A stretch of DNA of 18,794 nucleotides. Source: an uncultured Bacillota bacterium (GTDB taxonomy: Bacteria > Bacillota_I > Bacilli_A > RF39 > UBA660). A model generated the notes under the pieces. The model ran no database searches. It saw only the letters and a program-made list of their open reading frames with translations, and had not been told where the DNA came from. The position numbers and the translations under genes were made by a program. Where the stretch lies: assembly GCA_947165195.1 (NCBI GenBank), contig CAMUZJ010000011.1:1-18794 (forward strand), written 5' to 3'. This document shows positions 1 to 7,076 of this stretch, in pieces; the stretch's first letter is position 1; each line of letters opens with the position of its first letter.

Positions 1-284
1 TTTATTTCTTCTTGTACATAGTTTATTTTTTGATTAACTATTTCTAGATTTTGGTTATAGATAACGTATAGTGGTATTTCATTTAATTCTTCTTCTAGTC
101 TTTTTAATTGTTCTTCTATTTCTAAACTATTGGTTCTTAGATATTCTTTTTGAAGTTTTTTGATTTTGTTTACTCTACTCTTTATGTCTTCATTTTTATC
201 CATTTTTTGTTTTATTTTTAGACATTCTTGATACTCTTTACTATTTATGATACAGTCTACTACTTCTTGAATTGCTTTATCCAT
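1..284 (-). CDS. YmcA/YlbF-family protein (RicA-like), 3' end cut by window edge
   Basis: An open frame starts with ATG at 284-282 and runs off the left edge after 94 codons without a stop. The translation begins MDKAIQEVVDCIINSKEYQE and continues as a charged, all-helical, coiled-coil-like protein, with LEEELNEIPLYVIYNQNLE near residues 64-82. That pattern is typical of the YlbF/YmcA (Com_YlbF) family, whose members are about 110-145 residues long, so the C-terminus is missing. In Bacillus subtilis YmcA (RicA) joins YlbF and YaaT in an Fe-S-containing complex affecting RNA processing, competence and biofilm formation, and ymcA lies directly downstream of miaB (ymcB). The same order is seen here: the start overlaps the end of miaB by 8 bases, implying translational coupling. 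Cys11 and Cys22 are visible. The family call is fairly sure. YmcA rather than YlbF is inferred from gene order. Confidence 0.75.
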   Translation of the reverse strand, partial: MDKAIQEVVDCIINSKEYQECLKIKQKMDKNEDIKSRVNKIKKLQKEYLRTNSLEIEEQLKRLEEELNEIPLYVIYNQNLEIVNQKINYVQEEI

Positions 285-1692
285 CTAGTTCTCCATCTAG
301 ACTCCAAGTTTTACTAGAAGTTATTTTTACATTGACAATACTTCCTAATTCTAATTCTTTAATTGAAGTAAAGTTTACTAATTTATTCGTTTCACTATAT
401 CCATAGTACATATTCTTTTTATTAGATATTCCTTCTACTAGAACAGAAAGAGTAGTACCTTCTAGTTTCTTATTATTTTCTAGGAAGTATTTATTTACTA
501 TTTCATTTAGTCTTTGTAGTCTTTCTTCTTTTTCTTCTATACTTACTTCATCTTTTAATTTACAAGCTGGAGTTCCTTCTCTTTTAGAAAAGATAAAGGT
601 AAAGGCATTGTCATATTTACAGTATTCTACTAAGGATAAGGTCTCTTCGAAGTCTTCTTTTTCTTCTCCCGGAAATCCTACAATAATATCTGTACTAATA
701 GAAACATTAGGAATTGTATTTTTTATCTTATCAAATAACTCTAAATAACTTTCTTTCGTATATCTTCTACCCATTAATTTTAATACTTTACTAGATCCAC
801 TTTGAACTGGTAGATGAACACTTGGCATAATATTTTTGTATTTTGCTATTACTTCTATCATATTATCGGTAAAGTCCCATGGATGAGAAGTTGTAAACCT
901 AATCCTAGGAATATTCATTTTCGCAATATCTTCTAAAAGATTGGCTAAGTTATAATCTTCATATAAATCTTTTCCATAAGCATTGACATTCTGTCCTAAT
1001 AAAGTAACTTCTTTATAACCATCTCTTACTAGTTCTTCTACTTCTTTTAAGATATCTTCTTTTTTACGGCTTCTTTCCCTTCCTCTAGTATAGGGAACAA
1101 TACAGTACGTACAGAATTTATTACAGCCATATATAATATTAACATATGCTTTATAACTATTAGCTCTAATAACTGGTAATCCTTCTACTAAGTCTTCTTC
1201 TCTAGATAATACTTCTATTTGTTGATTATTTTCTTCTATTGCTTTATCTAATATATTAGGAAGTTGTTCTAAATTATGGGTTCCAAATACAAAGTTAACA
1301 AATTTATAGTCTTTTAATATTTCTTCTACGACACTTTCTTCTTGAGCCATACATCCGCATATTCCAACTATCAGGTCTTTTCTTTGTTCTTTTAAGTGTT
1401 TTAATCTTCCTAACATACCAAAGGCTTTGTTATGGGCATTTTCTCTAATAGAACAAGTATTTAAAAGTACTAAATCTGCTTTTTCATAGTTATCTATTTC
1501 TTGAAATCCAATAGAAGTAAGTAGTGCTTTTATATTCTCACTATCATGCTCATTCATTTGACAGCCATATGTCTTTAAATAAAACTTTTTTCCTTTATAC
1601 TTCTCTTTTAATTTAGAGTCTAACTCAAACTTTACGGTTTTATACTCTCTAATATCTCTTTTTCTTGCTTCTTGATAATTTGGTAATCTCAT
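277..1692 (-). CDS. miaB: tRNA-2-methylthio-N6-dimethylallyladenosine synthase MiaB
   Basis: A radical SAM methylthiotransferase that converts i6A37 to ms2i6A37 in tRNAs reading UNN codons; cytoplasmic. The 471 residues show the full family layout. The N-terminal UPF0004 domain carries the auxiliary-cluster cysteines at 44 (TYGCQMN), 80 (LLNTCSIRENA) and 114 (GICGCMAQ). The radical SAM core carries CxxxCxxC at Cys190, Cys194 and Cys197 (YGCNKFCTYCIVPYTRGRE). A TRAM domain for tRNA binding fills about the last 65 residues. The N-terminal extension of about 35 residues before the domain resembles that of Bacillus MiaB. ATG is preceded by AAAGGGGAG at good spacing. It appears to lead a two-gene unit with the YmcA-like gene, whose ATG overlaps its end. 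Identification is secure. Confidence 0.97.
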   Translation of the reverse strand: MRLPNYQEARKRDIREYKTVKFELDSKLKEKYKGKKFYLKTYGCQMNEHDSENIKALLTSIGFQEIDNYEKADLVLLNTCSIRENAHNKAFGMLGRLKHLKEQRKDLIVGICGCMAQEESVVEEILKDYKFVNFVFGTHNLEQLPNILDKAIEENNQQIEVLSREEDLVEGLPVIRANSYKAYVNIIYGCNKFCTYCIVPYTRGRERSRKKEDILKEVEELVRDGYKEVTLLGQNVNAYGKDLYEDYNLANLLEDIAKMNIPRIRFTTSHPWDFTDNMIEVIAKYKNIMPSVHLPVQSGSSKVLKLMGRRYTKESYLELFDKIKNTIPNVSISTDIIVGFPGEEKEDFEETLSLVEYCKYDNAFTFIFSKREGTPACKLKDEVSIEEKEERLQRLNEIVNKYFLENNKKLEGTTLSVLVEGISNKKNMYYGYSETNKLVNFTSIKELELGSIVNVKITSSKTWSLDGELDG

Positions 1693-1719
1693 AGTACTTC
1701 TCCCCTTTTAACCGTATTT

Positions 1720-1748
1720 ATAATACCTTATTTTTCAAAAGAAAACAA
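1720..1748 (-). promoter_or_regulatory. Possible promoter of miaB
   Basis: On the minus strand a TATTAT -10 (1725-1720) lies 17 bases from a weak TTGTTT -35 (1748-1743). The -35 overlaps the tail of the ankyrin-gene terminator. The -10 is good and the -35 is poor, so this is tentative. Confidence 0.4.
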
Positions 1749-1771
1749 GATAAACATTTGCTTATCTTGTT
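1744..1771 (-). terminator. Rho-independent terminator of the ankyrin gene
   Basis: A perfect 10-bp stem (AACAAGATAA paired with TTATCTTGTT) with an 8-base loop is followed on the minus strand by TTTTCTTTT. The stem contains two bases of the ankyrin gene's TAA stop codon (1772-1770). Confidence 0.8.
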
Positions 1772-2525
1772 ATGCTTTTATCGTATCTACTGAAGACATA
1801 ATGATATTTTCTAATAAACTAGACTTATTATTTAAAATATCATTTCTAATGATATCCATATTATTTTTTATATCTTCAATCAATTTTTTCATACTAGGCA
1901 TTAAATCTTTTTTCTCTAAGTTAGTCACAATAACTTCAAGATTATTTAATTTAGAATATTTTCCATAATAAGAATTTTTTATACAAACATTAAATAATTT
2001 TTGAAAAGAGTTAACATCAATGCTATTTAATCTCTTATCTTCCAAAAATTTAAAAGTTGTACATAAATAATTATTATTAATTGCTTTATCTAATATGGTT
2101 TCTCCTTTATTATTTTTTATATTAGGCATAAAGTTTTTCTTTTTAATAAGTTGTTCTACTACTTTTATAGAAGATGGTGAGTTATCTTGTGCAAGAATAT
2201 GTCCAAATGTATTTCCTTCTGCATTTTGATGATTTACATCCCAATTTTTTTTCTTCATTAGTTGCAAAACTAATTCATATTGTTTTGCTTTTAGTAGTCT
2301 TGTTACAACATCGTTGCCTACGCTATCACATAAGTTTACATTAATTTTATTCGCATCTATAAGTAGCTGAATAGCTTCTGATTCTCCTTGTTTTATAAAG
2401 GTAAAAATCAGGGAAGGCTCCTCGCTACATGCATTAAGCATTTCTATATCACTATTAAACATCATATACACCTCTTTGCTTGCGTGACATTTATTAATTA
2501 TACTAGTATCTTTTTTACTTGTCAA
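1770..2525 (-). CDS. Ankyrin-repeat protein
   Basis: A soluble protein of 251 residues with no signal peptide or membrane segment, so probably cytoplasmic. Degenerate ankyrin repeats cover about residues 34-165: units around 67-98 (ending WDVNHQN), 101-137 (AEGNTFGHILAQ) and 138-165 (KGETILDKAI). The repeats follow the helix-turn-helix pattern with G-N/E-T openings. The last 85 residues are helical and unassigned. Ankyrin repeats bind proteins; the partner cannot be told from sequence. The longest frame starts with TTG at 2525-2523, which has a near-perfect AGGAGGGAG site. A second start, ATG ATG at codons 21-22, has its own AGAGGTG site, so either or both may be used. The gene is monocistronic: terminators bound it on both sides. 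Cysteines are common (residues 13, 33, 66, 155). Confidence 0.8.
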   Translation of the reverse strand: MTSKKDTSIINKCHASKEVYMMFNSDIEMLNACSEEPSLIFTFIKQGESEAIQLLIDANKINVNLCDSVGNDVVTRLLKAKQYELVLQLMKKKNWDVNHQNAEGNTFGHILAQDNSPSSIKVVEQLIKKKNFMPNIKNNKGETILDKAINNNYLCTTFKFLEDKRLNSIDVNSFQKLFNVCIKNSYYGKYSKLNNLEVIVTNLEKKDLMPSMKKLIEDIKNNMDIIRNDILNNKSSLLENIIMSSVDTIKA

Positions 2526-2529
2526 ATTA

Positions 2530-2538
2530 CTCCCTCCT
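2530..2538 (-). promoter_or_regulatory. Ribosome binding site supporting a TTG start
   Basis: AGGAGGGAG on the minus strand ends 4 bases upstream of the TTG at 2525-2523, with the GGAGG core at normal spacing. It is the main evidence for the longer, TTG-initiated form of the ankyrin protein. Confidence 0.7.
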
Positions 2539-2566
2539 ATTTTTATTATGGAAAGGTATATCAGAA

Positions 2567-2593
2567 ATTATACAGAATTTGACAATTCTTCAA
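2567..2593 (-). promoter_or_regulatory. Probable promoter of the ankyrin gene
   Basis: A consensus TATAAT -10 (2572-2567) lies 15 bases from TTGAAG, or 16 bases from TTTGAA, as -35. The -35 side overlaps the terminator stem of the upstream unit. The 14 bases around the -10 are identical to those at the LCP gene promoter (7034-7047). The -10 is strong and the -35 and spacing are suboptimal. Confidence 0.5.
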
Positions 2594-2627
2594 AAAAAGA
2601 TTTGATTTTTGGAATCAAATCTTTTTT
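2593..2627 (-). terminator. Rho-independent terminator of the glucosaminidase operon
   Basis: A perfect 15-bp stem with a 5-base loop (2608-2612), A-rich on one side and T-rich on the other, so it could work in both directions. On the minus strand it ends in a run of T. The first two bases of the TAA stop codon of the 146-residue gene pair within the stem. Confidence 0.85.
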
Positions 2628-3066
2628 ATTGTTTATATAGATTAAAAGAAGTAGTATTGTAAGGCATTGTTATATAGGAGCAGTCTTTTGATATAAAATA
2701 ATTATCAGCAGATGTATTAAATTGACTTAAACTAGCTACTGCAATAGGATAGATAAATGTTATTTTTTCATTTTCTATAATATAGGTACCACTTGTTCTA
2801 TAATTTCCACTGTAGTCTGCTTCAAATGTTCCATCCGTATTTAAAATAAAGGTATATTTAAGAGAAGTTCCTTGCATCTGACCATAATATTTTCCACTAC
2901 ATCTACTTGGACTATTTAGATTAGCACTTTCTCCAATAGTATTAGGTTTTACTTTAGGAGTCATACTATATAATAGCATTCCTCCCATACAGGTTAGTGC
3001 AATAATAAAACTACAGACCATTCCTAACTTTAGTGAAGCAATTCTTCTTTTTTGACTTGTTTTCAT
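2626..3066 (-). CDS. Small membrane-anchored extracytoplasmic protein, function unknown
   Basis: 146 residues. The basic N-terminus is followed by one hydrophobic segment at about 12-34, which acts as a signal anchor, so residues 35-146 should lie outside the membrane. The outer part looks like a small beta-barrel or beta-sandwich: GKYYGQMQG at 58-66, YTFILNTDGTFEADYSG at 71-87 and SGTYIIENEKITFIYP at 92-107. This resembles lipocalin-like or META-type 'N-x-D-G-T-F' strands, but no family can be named. Cys56 and Cys129 could form a disulfide. It starts 20 bases after the stop of the glucosaminidase gene with a GGGAGG site, so it is probably co-transcribed and may act at the same surface. The stop lies in the operon terminator. 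Confidence 0.75.
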   Translation of the reverse strand: MKTSQKRRIASLKLGMVCSFIIALTCMGGMLLYSMTPKVKPNTIGESANLNSPSRCSGKYYGQMQGTSLKYTFILNTDGTFEADYSGNYRTSGTYIIENEKITFIYPIAVASLSQFNTSADNYFISKDCSYITMPYNTTSFNLYKQ

Positions 3067-3086
3067 ATAAGCCTCCCATACAACAC

Positions 3087-6000
3087 TTATTTTACCATTA
3101 ATTCTAGTCGATTATTTCTTTCTTTATTGATTGTAATAATATATTCTTTACTATTTATAAATCCTTTTATCTCATCAAATGTTCTAAAACTATCCGTTAA
3201 TTCTCCATAATCTATTGCATCTTTTGTTTTGGTATAGATTGATAATGAATACTTTCCCTTTGGTAAATTGGATAAATCAACTTCTTTATCATACCATGAG
3301 AAACTCTTATCTAAATTATCTGTACATACTACTTCATAACTTCCTTTATTGGTAGAAGATAAATCATAATAATATTGTTTAAAGGTAGTTGTATCTTCTA
3401 CAATTAAGACTCTTTTTATATCGGATATACTACTATAAGTACCACCATAATTATAAGAAGTTCCTGTAAAATGGACTCTATTAAAAGAGAAGAAAATATT
3501 TTCATAGTCATTTATCATATTTCTAAATGTTGGAGCAGTAGATGTTGTATAAAGTTCATCACGAATACTTAACTCTACTTTTTTAGATTTTAAGGATAAA
3601 TCAACTTTAAAATTATATCCGTGTAAATCATCTTCTCCTCTTCTATCTATTTTTTGATTAAATAGATTATCTACTAATTGTACAGTTGTATGATTTTCTT
3701 CTGTTGCTACCATAAATAATTCATAATCGCCATTAGAAATATCGCTAAAATCAATTTTTCCTTTGAACCATGAGTACTGATAGTTAAGATTTCCATCATC
3801 CGATGTTATTTCATATGGTGTATTTTCTAACCAACTATCTATCGGAATAATAGAAATATTATCTGTTGCTTTATTTTTTAATAGTAACCCATATTCTTTA
3901 TGAATATCATTATTTTGATTTAGTATAGTTAAATATCCACTAATTATAAATTTTTTAATTTCTTTGTCCCATTCTAAAGCATCTAAATAGAATTCTCCAT
4001 CATCTGTTGTTGAATCTAGTAATGCTTTTAATTCCTCTTCTGTTATGTTGCTAAGACTTGTTGTATCTTCCTTTTTCTTGATGACTATTACTTTAATTTC
4101 TTTTGTTACTGTTTTATTATTACTATCTGATACTTGATAGATAACTCTATATTCTCCCGGAGTATTGATATCTACTGTACTATTTACTATTTTTATATTA
4201 TTGGTAATATTTCCATCTTCTTCATCGGTTGCTATTACGCCTTTCATAGGATTAAAACTAGTTTTTTCTATTATCGTAATATCTTTTGCCTGAATAACTG
4301 GTGCTTGATTTTCTACCACTATTACTTTGATTTCTTTTGTTGTCTTTTTATGGAAATTATCTTCTACTTCATAAATTACTTTATATTCTCCAGGGGTATT
4401 GGTATCTACTGAATTATTGATTACTTTTAATTTACTTGTTAAATCTCCGTCTTCTCTATCTGTAGCAGTTACTCCTTGTAATGGATTAAAATTTGTTTGT
4501 TCTCTCAATTTCAAATCACTTGCTTGAATAATTGGTGCTTGATTTTCTACTACTATTACTTTGATTTCTTTTGTTACGGTTTGATTTGCAGAGTCTGTTA
4601 CTTCATAGACTATTCTATACTCTCCCGGTACTTGATTATTTAAATTATTTTCTCTAATCTTAACTTTATTAGTAATATTTCCATCTTCTATATCATTTGC
4701 GTTTACTCCATCTAATATATTTATTTCTGTACCTTCTATAATTGTTTTATTAGAGGCTGTTATGGTTGGAAAACTATTCTGATAAATACTTCCATAAACG
4801 TCTATTTTTACTCCTGAGTCTTGTGCTAGTGTCCAGCCAAATTCATTGGTAGTACCTGAAATATCTACTGGCACTTTATACCAAAGAGCTCCATCTACTT
4901 CTCTTTCTTCTAGTATTGGAACATAAGAATTGGTATATAGTCCACTAATTAAAGTAGATTTAGAGTCAATAGTTGTTGAATTTACCCAACTATATTGATT
5001 TCCAGATACTGTTACATTTTCTTTTCCATAGGCTTTATTAACAATAGTAATAGAATCTTCTTTTACCCAATGTTTTTGACTATGCCAATAATCAGATGTT
5101 ACTAAATAGGAAACTGGATTATTATATTTATCATATGCAATACTATAGATAATTACATATCGATTATTTCTTAAACTCTTTCCTGTTTTTGCCTGCATAG
5201 AAGGATCATAGTAAAATTCTGTTGTTTTGGTAGATAATCCAACTTTTGGTTTGAATTCTGCATTTTCTACTAATAGGTCATAATGATATTCACTATCTTG
5301 ATAATCTGTTACAGAATTAGGAGATATGTAACCATTTTTTCCATTATTAATTTTTCTTACATAACTAGCTGGAATATATACTGTTCTATTCCAATTATAA
5401 TCTCCATGAATTTCATTAAAGTTATTATCAATATTTAAATCACTTACTATTTCATACCACTTATTGCTTCCTTCTACAAAAGATCCTGTTACTTCTCCTA
5501 CTATTACCATAGCATCTTCTGGTTCAGGGTACTTATAAATTTCTCTAGAATTGGTATTTGGAGCTGAATAAGTAGGAGAACCCCACCTTGTATTTACTCC
5601 TAATTGATAATAGTTATAATCTTGAAATCCCTTTGCCATATCGAAGGAATAATAATTGGCTGCCATCTTTTCACTCCAATAAGTGTCTGATGCATATTTT
5701 ACATTCATTCCAATAAATTTATCTCCAAATTGTGGGCCAAAATATCTCCAATCCCTTGGATGAGCAAATCCATCGGTTACCCATTTAGAAGCATATCCTA
5801 ATATACTACTAGCATAAGTTGCATACCATGTAGCACCATTATATGGATTTGAATCTACTGCATTTAAACCAAATCCATTATTTTTTTGAGCAGCTAAGGA
5901 ACTTCTACCATTTCCTGTCTCATTTCTACTTAAGCTTAGAGAAAGAAGAGCATTCACTCCATGTTTTTGTTGAGCATAGTAAAAATAGGTGCCAGATCCA

Positions 6001-6890
6001 TATAATCTAGAGCTACCATTTGCAGTAGCATTTCCATAAATATCTTCTTGTATTCCCATATTATTTCTTATATATTCATCTATATTAATACTTGAGTAAG
6101 TGGTTTTTGTATGGTTTGATAAATACATATAGTAATTATAATAAGGATTATCTTTATTTACTGACTGATTGTAATTACCATTTTTATAATCTTTTATTAA
6201 GGATACTAAGTCTGTATAGAAATAATGTCCATCATAACTGTAATATTCCCCTTTAGAAAGCATTTCCGGTTTAGGACCTATCGTATTTCCTGCTCCTCCG
6301 TAATAATCATTTTGAATTTTTGCAACATAATTATGCCTAATAGAATTGTCAGTTACTGTATAACTACTCTTTGACTTTACCCATGTAATAGGTACAATTT
6401 CATATGCGTCTTGATTTATCCAGCCGGTATAATTACCTATTCTTACTTTTGCTGTCCATTCTCCTCTTGCATTAGAGTAAGCAGATTCGATATGTGCTCC
6501 ATCTACTCCTCCGTATAAAGATCCTGTATCCATATAGGTATAGGAAGAACCTCTTAAATCACTATTCCCATAAAAATAGGTTAATGTTTCTGGATTGACA
6601 CTTAAATCTAGTAAAGCAACGTTAGCATCAATAATTTTGGTTTTCCATCCTACTTTTGTAAAAATAACCAAATCATCTGCTCCATTATTTACCATAAAGT
6701 TTTTCGCTTCTTCATAACTTCCAAAGCATCCTACTTGTACCATTACTCCATCAGAATGCATACCATCTACTTCAAAGTTTCCACATAGATTTTTTTGTTC
6801 ATAATCAGAAGCTGAATAGGCATAAACTGTCTTTGTACTTATTGAAAAGATAGTCATTAAAAATATTAATAAAATAATCTTTTTCTTCAT
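3087..6890 (-). CDS. Large secreted GH73 beta-N-acetylglucosaminidase (autolysin) with SH3-like and Ig-like DUF5011 repeats
   Basis: A 1267-residue exported peptidoglycan hydrolase. The signal peptide covers about residues 1-24 and ends VYA-Y. Residues 45-100 contain a SPOR-like stretch (VMVQVGCFGSYEEAKNFM). A GH73/LytB-type glucosaminidase domain spans about 265-420: ALLSLSLSRNETG holds the likely catalytic Glu324, followed by NNGFGLNAVDSNP and WYATYASSILGYAS. SH3-like wall-binding modules appear at about 100-165, 450-515, 550-615 and 645-695. Three tandem Ig-like DUF5011 domains follow at about 706-781, 785-859 and 863-937 (motifs DxEDGxxT and PGEYxVxYxVxD). The last 320 residues hold two similar unassigned beta domains. 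There is no LPXTG signal or C-terminal membrane helix, so attachment is probably by the SH3 or SPOR-like parts. ATG has an AGGTGATG site. It heads an operon with the 146-residue gene and faces the LCP gene. Confidence 0.9.
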   Translation of the reverse strand: MKKKIILLIFLMTIFSISTKTVYAYSASDYEQKNLCGNFEVDGMHSDGVMVQVGCFGSYEEAKNFMVNNGADDLVIFTKVGWKTKIIDANVALLDLSVNPETLTYFYGNSDLRGSSYTYMDTGSLYGGVDGAHIESAYSNARGEWTAKVRIGNYTGWINQDAYEIVPITWVKSKSSYTVTDNSIRHNYVAKIQNDYYGGAGNTIGPKPEMLSKGEYYSYDGHYFYTDLVSLIKDYKNGNYNQSVNKDNPYYNYYMYLSNHTKTTYSSINIDEYIRNNMGIQEDIYGNATANGSSRLYGSGTYFYYAQQKHGVNALLSLSLSRNETGNGRSSLAAQKNNGFGLNAVDSNPYNGATWYATYASSILGYASKWVTDGFAHPRDWRYFGPQFGDKFIGMNVKYASDTYWSEKMAANYYSFDMAKGFQDYNYYQLGVNTRWGSPTYSAPNTNSREIYKYPEPEDAMVIVGEVTGSFVEGSNKWYEIVSDLNIDNNFNEIHGDYNWNRTVYIPASYVRKINNGKNGYISPNSVTDYQDSEYHYDLLVENAEFKPKVGLSTKTTEFYYDPSMQAKTGKSLRNNRYVIIYSIAYDKYNNPVSYLVTSDYWHSQKHWVKEDSITIVNKAYGKENVTVSGNQYSWVNSTTIDSKSTLISGLYTNSYVPILEEREVDGALWYKVPVDISGTTNEFGWTLAQDSGVKIDVYGSIYQNSFPTITASNKTIIEGTEINILDGVNANDIEDGNITNKVKIRENNLNNQVPGEYRIVYEVTDSANQTVTKEIKVIVVENQAPIIQASDLKLREQTNFNPLQGVTATDREDGDLTSKLKVINNSVDTNTPGEYKVIYEVEDNFHKKTTKEIKVIVVENQAPVIQAKDITIIEKTSFNPMKGVIATDEEDGNITNNIKIVNSTVDINTPGEYRVIYQVSDSNNKTVTKEIKVIVIKKKEDTTSLSNITEEELKALLDSTTDDGEFYLDALEWDKEIKKFIISGYLTILNQNNDIHKEYGLLLKNKATDNISIIPIDSWLENTPYEITSDDGNLNYQYSWFKGKIDFSDISNGDYELFMVATEENHTTVQLVDNLFNQKIDRRGEDDLHGYNFKVDLSLKSKKVELSIRDELYTTSTAPTFRNMINDYENIFFSFNRVHFTGTSYNYGGTYSSISDIKRVLIVEDTTTFKQYYYDLSSTNKGSYEVVCTDNLDKSFSWYDKEVDLSNLPKGKYSLSIYTKTKDAIDYGELTDSFRTFDEIKGFINSKEYIITINKERNNRLELMVK
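3089..4050 (-). other. C-terminal unknown region with duplicated beta domain in the glucosaminidase
   Basis: Residues 947-1267 of the glucosaminidase match no domain I recognise. They contain two related blocks. The first runs from about 972 (LEWDKEIKKFIISGYLTIL) to 1062 and ends YSWFKGKIDFSDISNGDYEL (1039-1058). The second runs from about 1132 (IFFSFNRVHFTGTSYNYGG) to 1221 and ends FSWYDKEVDLSNLPKGKYSL (1197-1216). The shared ending is (F/Y)SW(F/Y)-x(3)-(I/V)D(F/L)S(D/N)-x(2)-x-G-(D/K)Y-x-L. The duplication is directly visible; the role, possibly wall or carbohydrate binding, is inferred. Confidence 0.6.
4301..4575 (-). repeat. Direct DNA repeat within the DUF5011 coding array
   Basis: Bases 4301-4341 and 4535-4575 (41 bases each) differ at a single position and lie 234 bases apart, exactly 78 codons, one DUF5011 unit. 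A more diverged third copy starts near 4070. The near-identity at DNA level suggests recent duplication or gene conversion between the Ig-like units. Confidence 0.75.
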
Positions 6891-6914
6891 ATCATCACCT
6901 ATTCTTCTAGTTTT

Positions 6915-6943
6915 ATTATAACAAATACTATAGTACTTTTAAA
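6915..6943 (-). promoter_or_regulatory. Promoter of the glucosaminidase operon
   Basis: A TATAAT -10 (6920-6915) with an extended TGT element just upstream (6923-6921) lies 17 bases from TTTAAA (6943-6938). The spacer holds a 10-base palindrome, TACTATAGTA (6926-6935), that could be an operator or chance. It is the minus-strand half of the divergent region to the LCP gene. Confidence 0.7.
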
Positions 6944-7016
6944 TAGAATTTACAAATTTTATTGACGTTTTTTTACAAATGTATTGAAACTGTTGTTTTT
7001 ATAATTTATCCCTTTC

Positions 7017-7045
7017 TTGATAAAGTTTACTATATTCTGTATAAT
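7017..7045 (+). promoter_or_regulatory. Promoter of the LCP gene
   Basis: TTGATA (7017-7022), a 17-base spacer and TATAAT (7040-7045): a near-consensus housekeeping sigma promoter. The start codon is about 30 bases downstream, with GGAGG at 7066-7070. Confidence 0.85.
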
Positions 7046-7076
7046 TTAAGGTAGAAGTCTTTGTTGGAGGATAAAT

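Noticed and set aside
2388..2582. Plus-strand frame across the ankyrin gene start
   Set aside because: It overlaps the ankyrin coding region and its promoter, and no ribosome binding site or domain is visible.
4134..4412. Phe/Tyr-rich plus-strand frame inside the glucosaminidase gene
   Set aside because: Antisense of the DUF5011 repeats, with the composition expected of a shadow frame.
6962..6990. TTGACG box as a possible plus-strand -35
   Set aside because: No -10 lies at 15-19 bases; the TTGATA-17-TATAAT promoter nearer the gene is far better.
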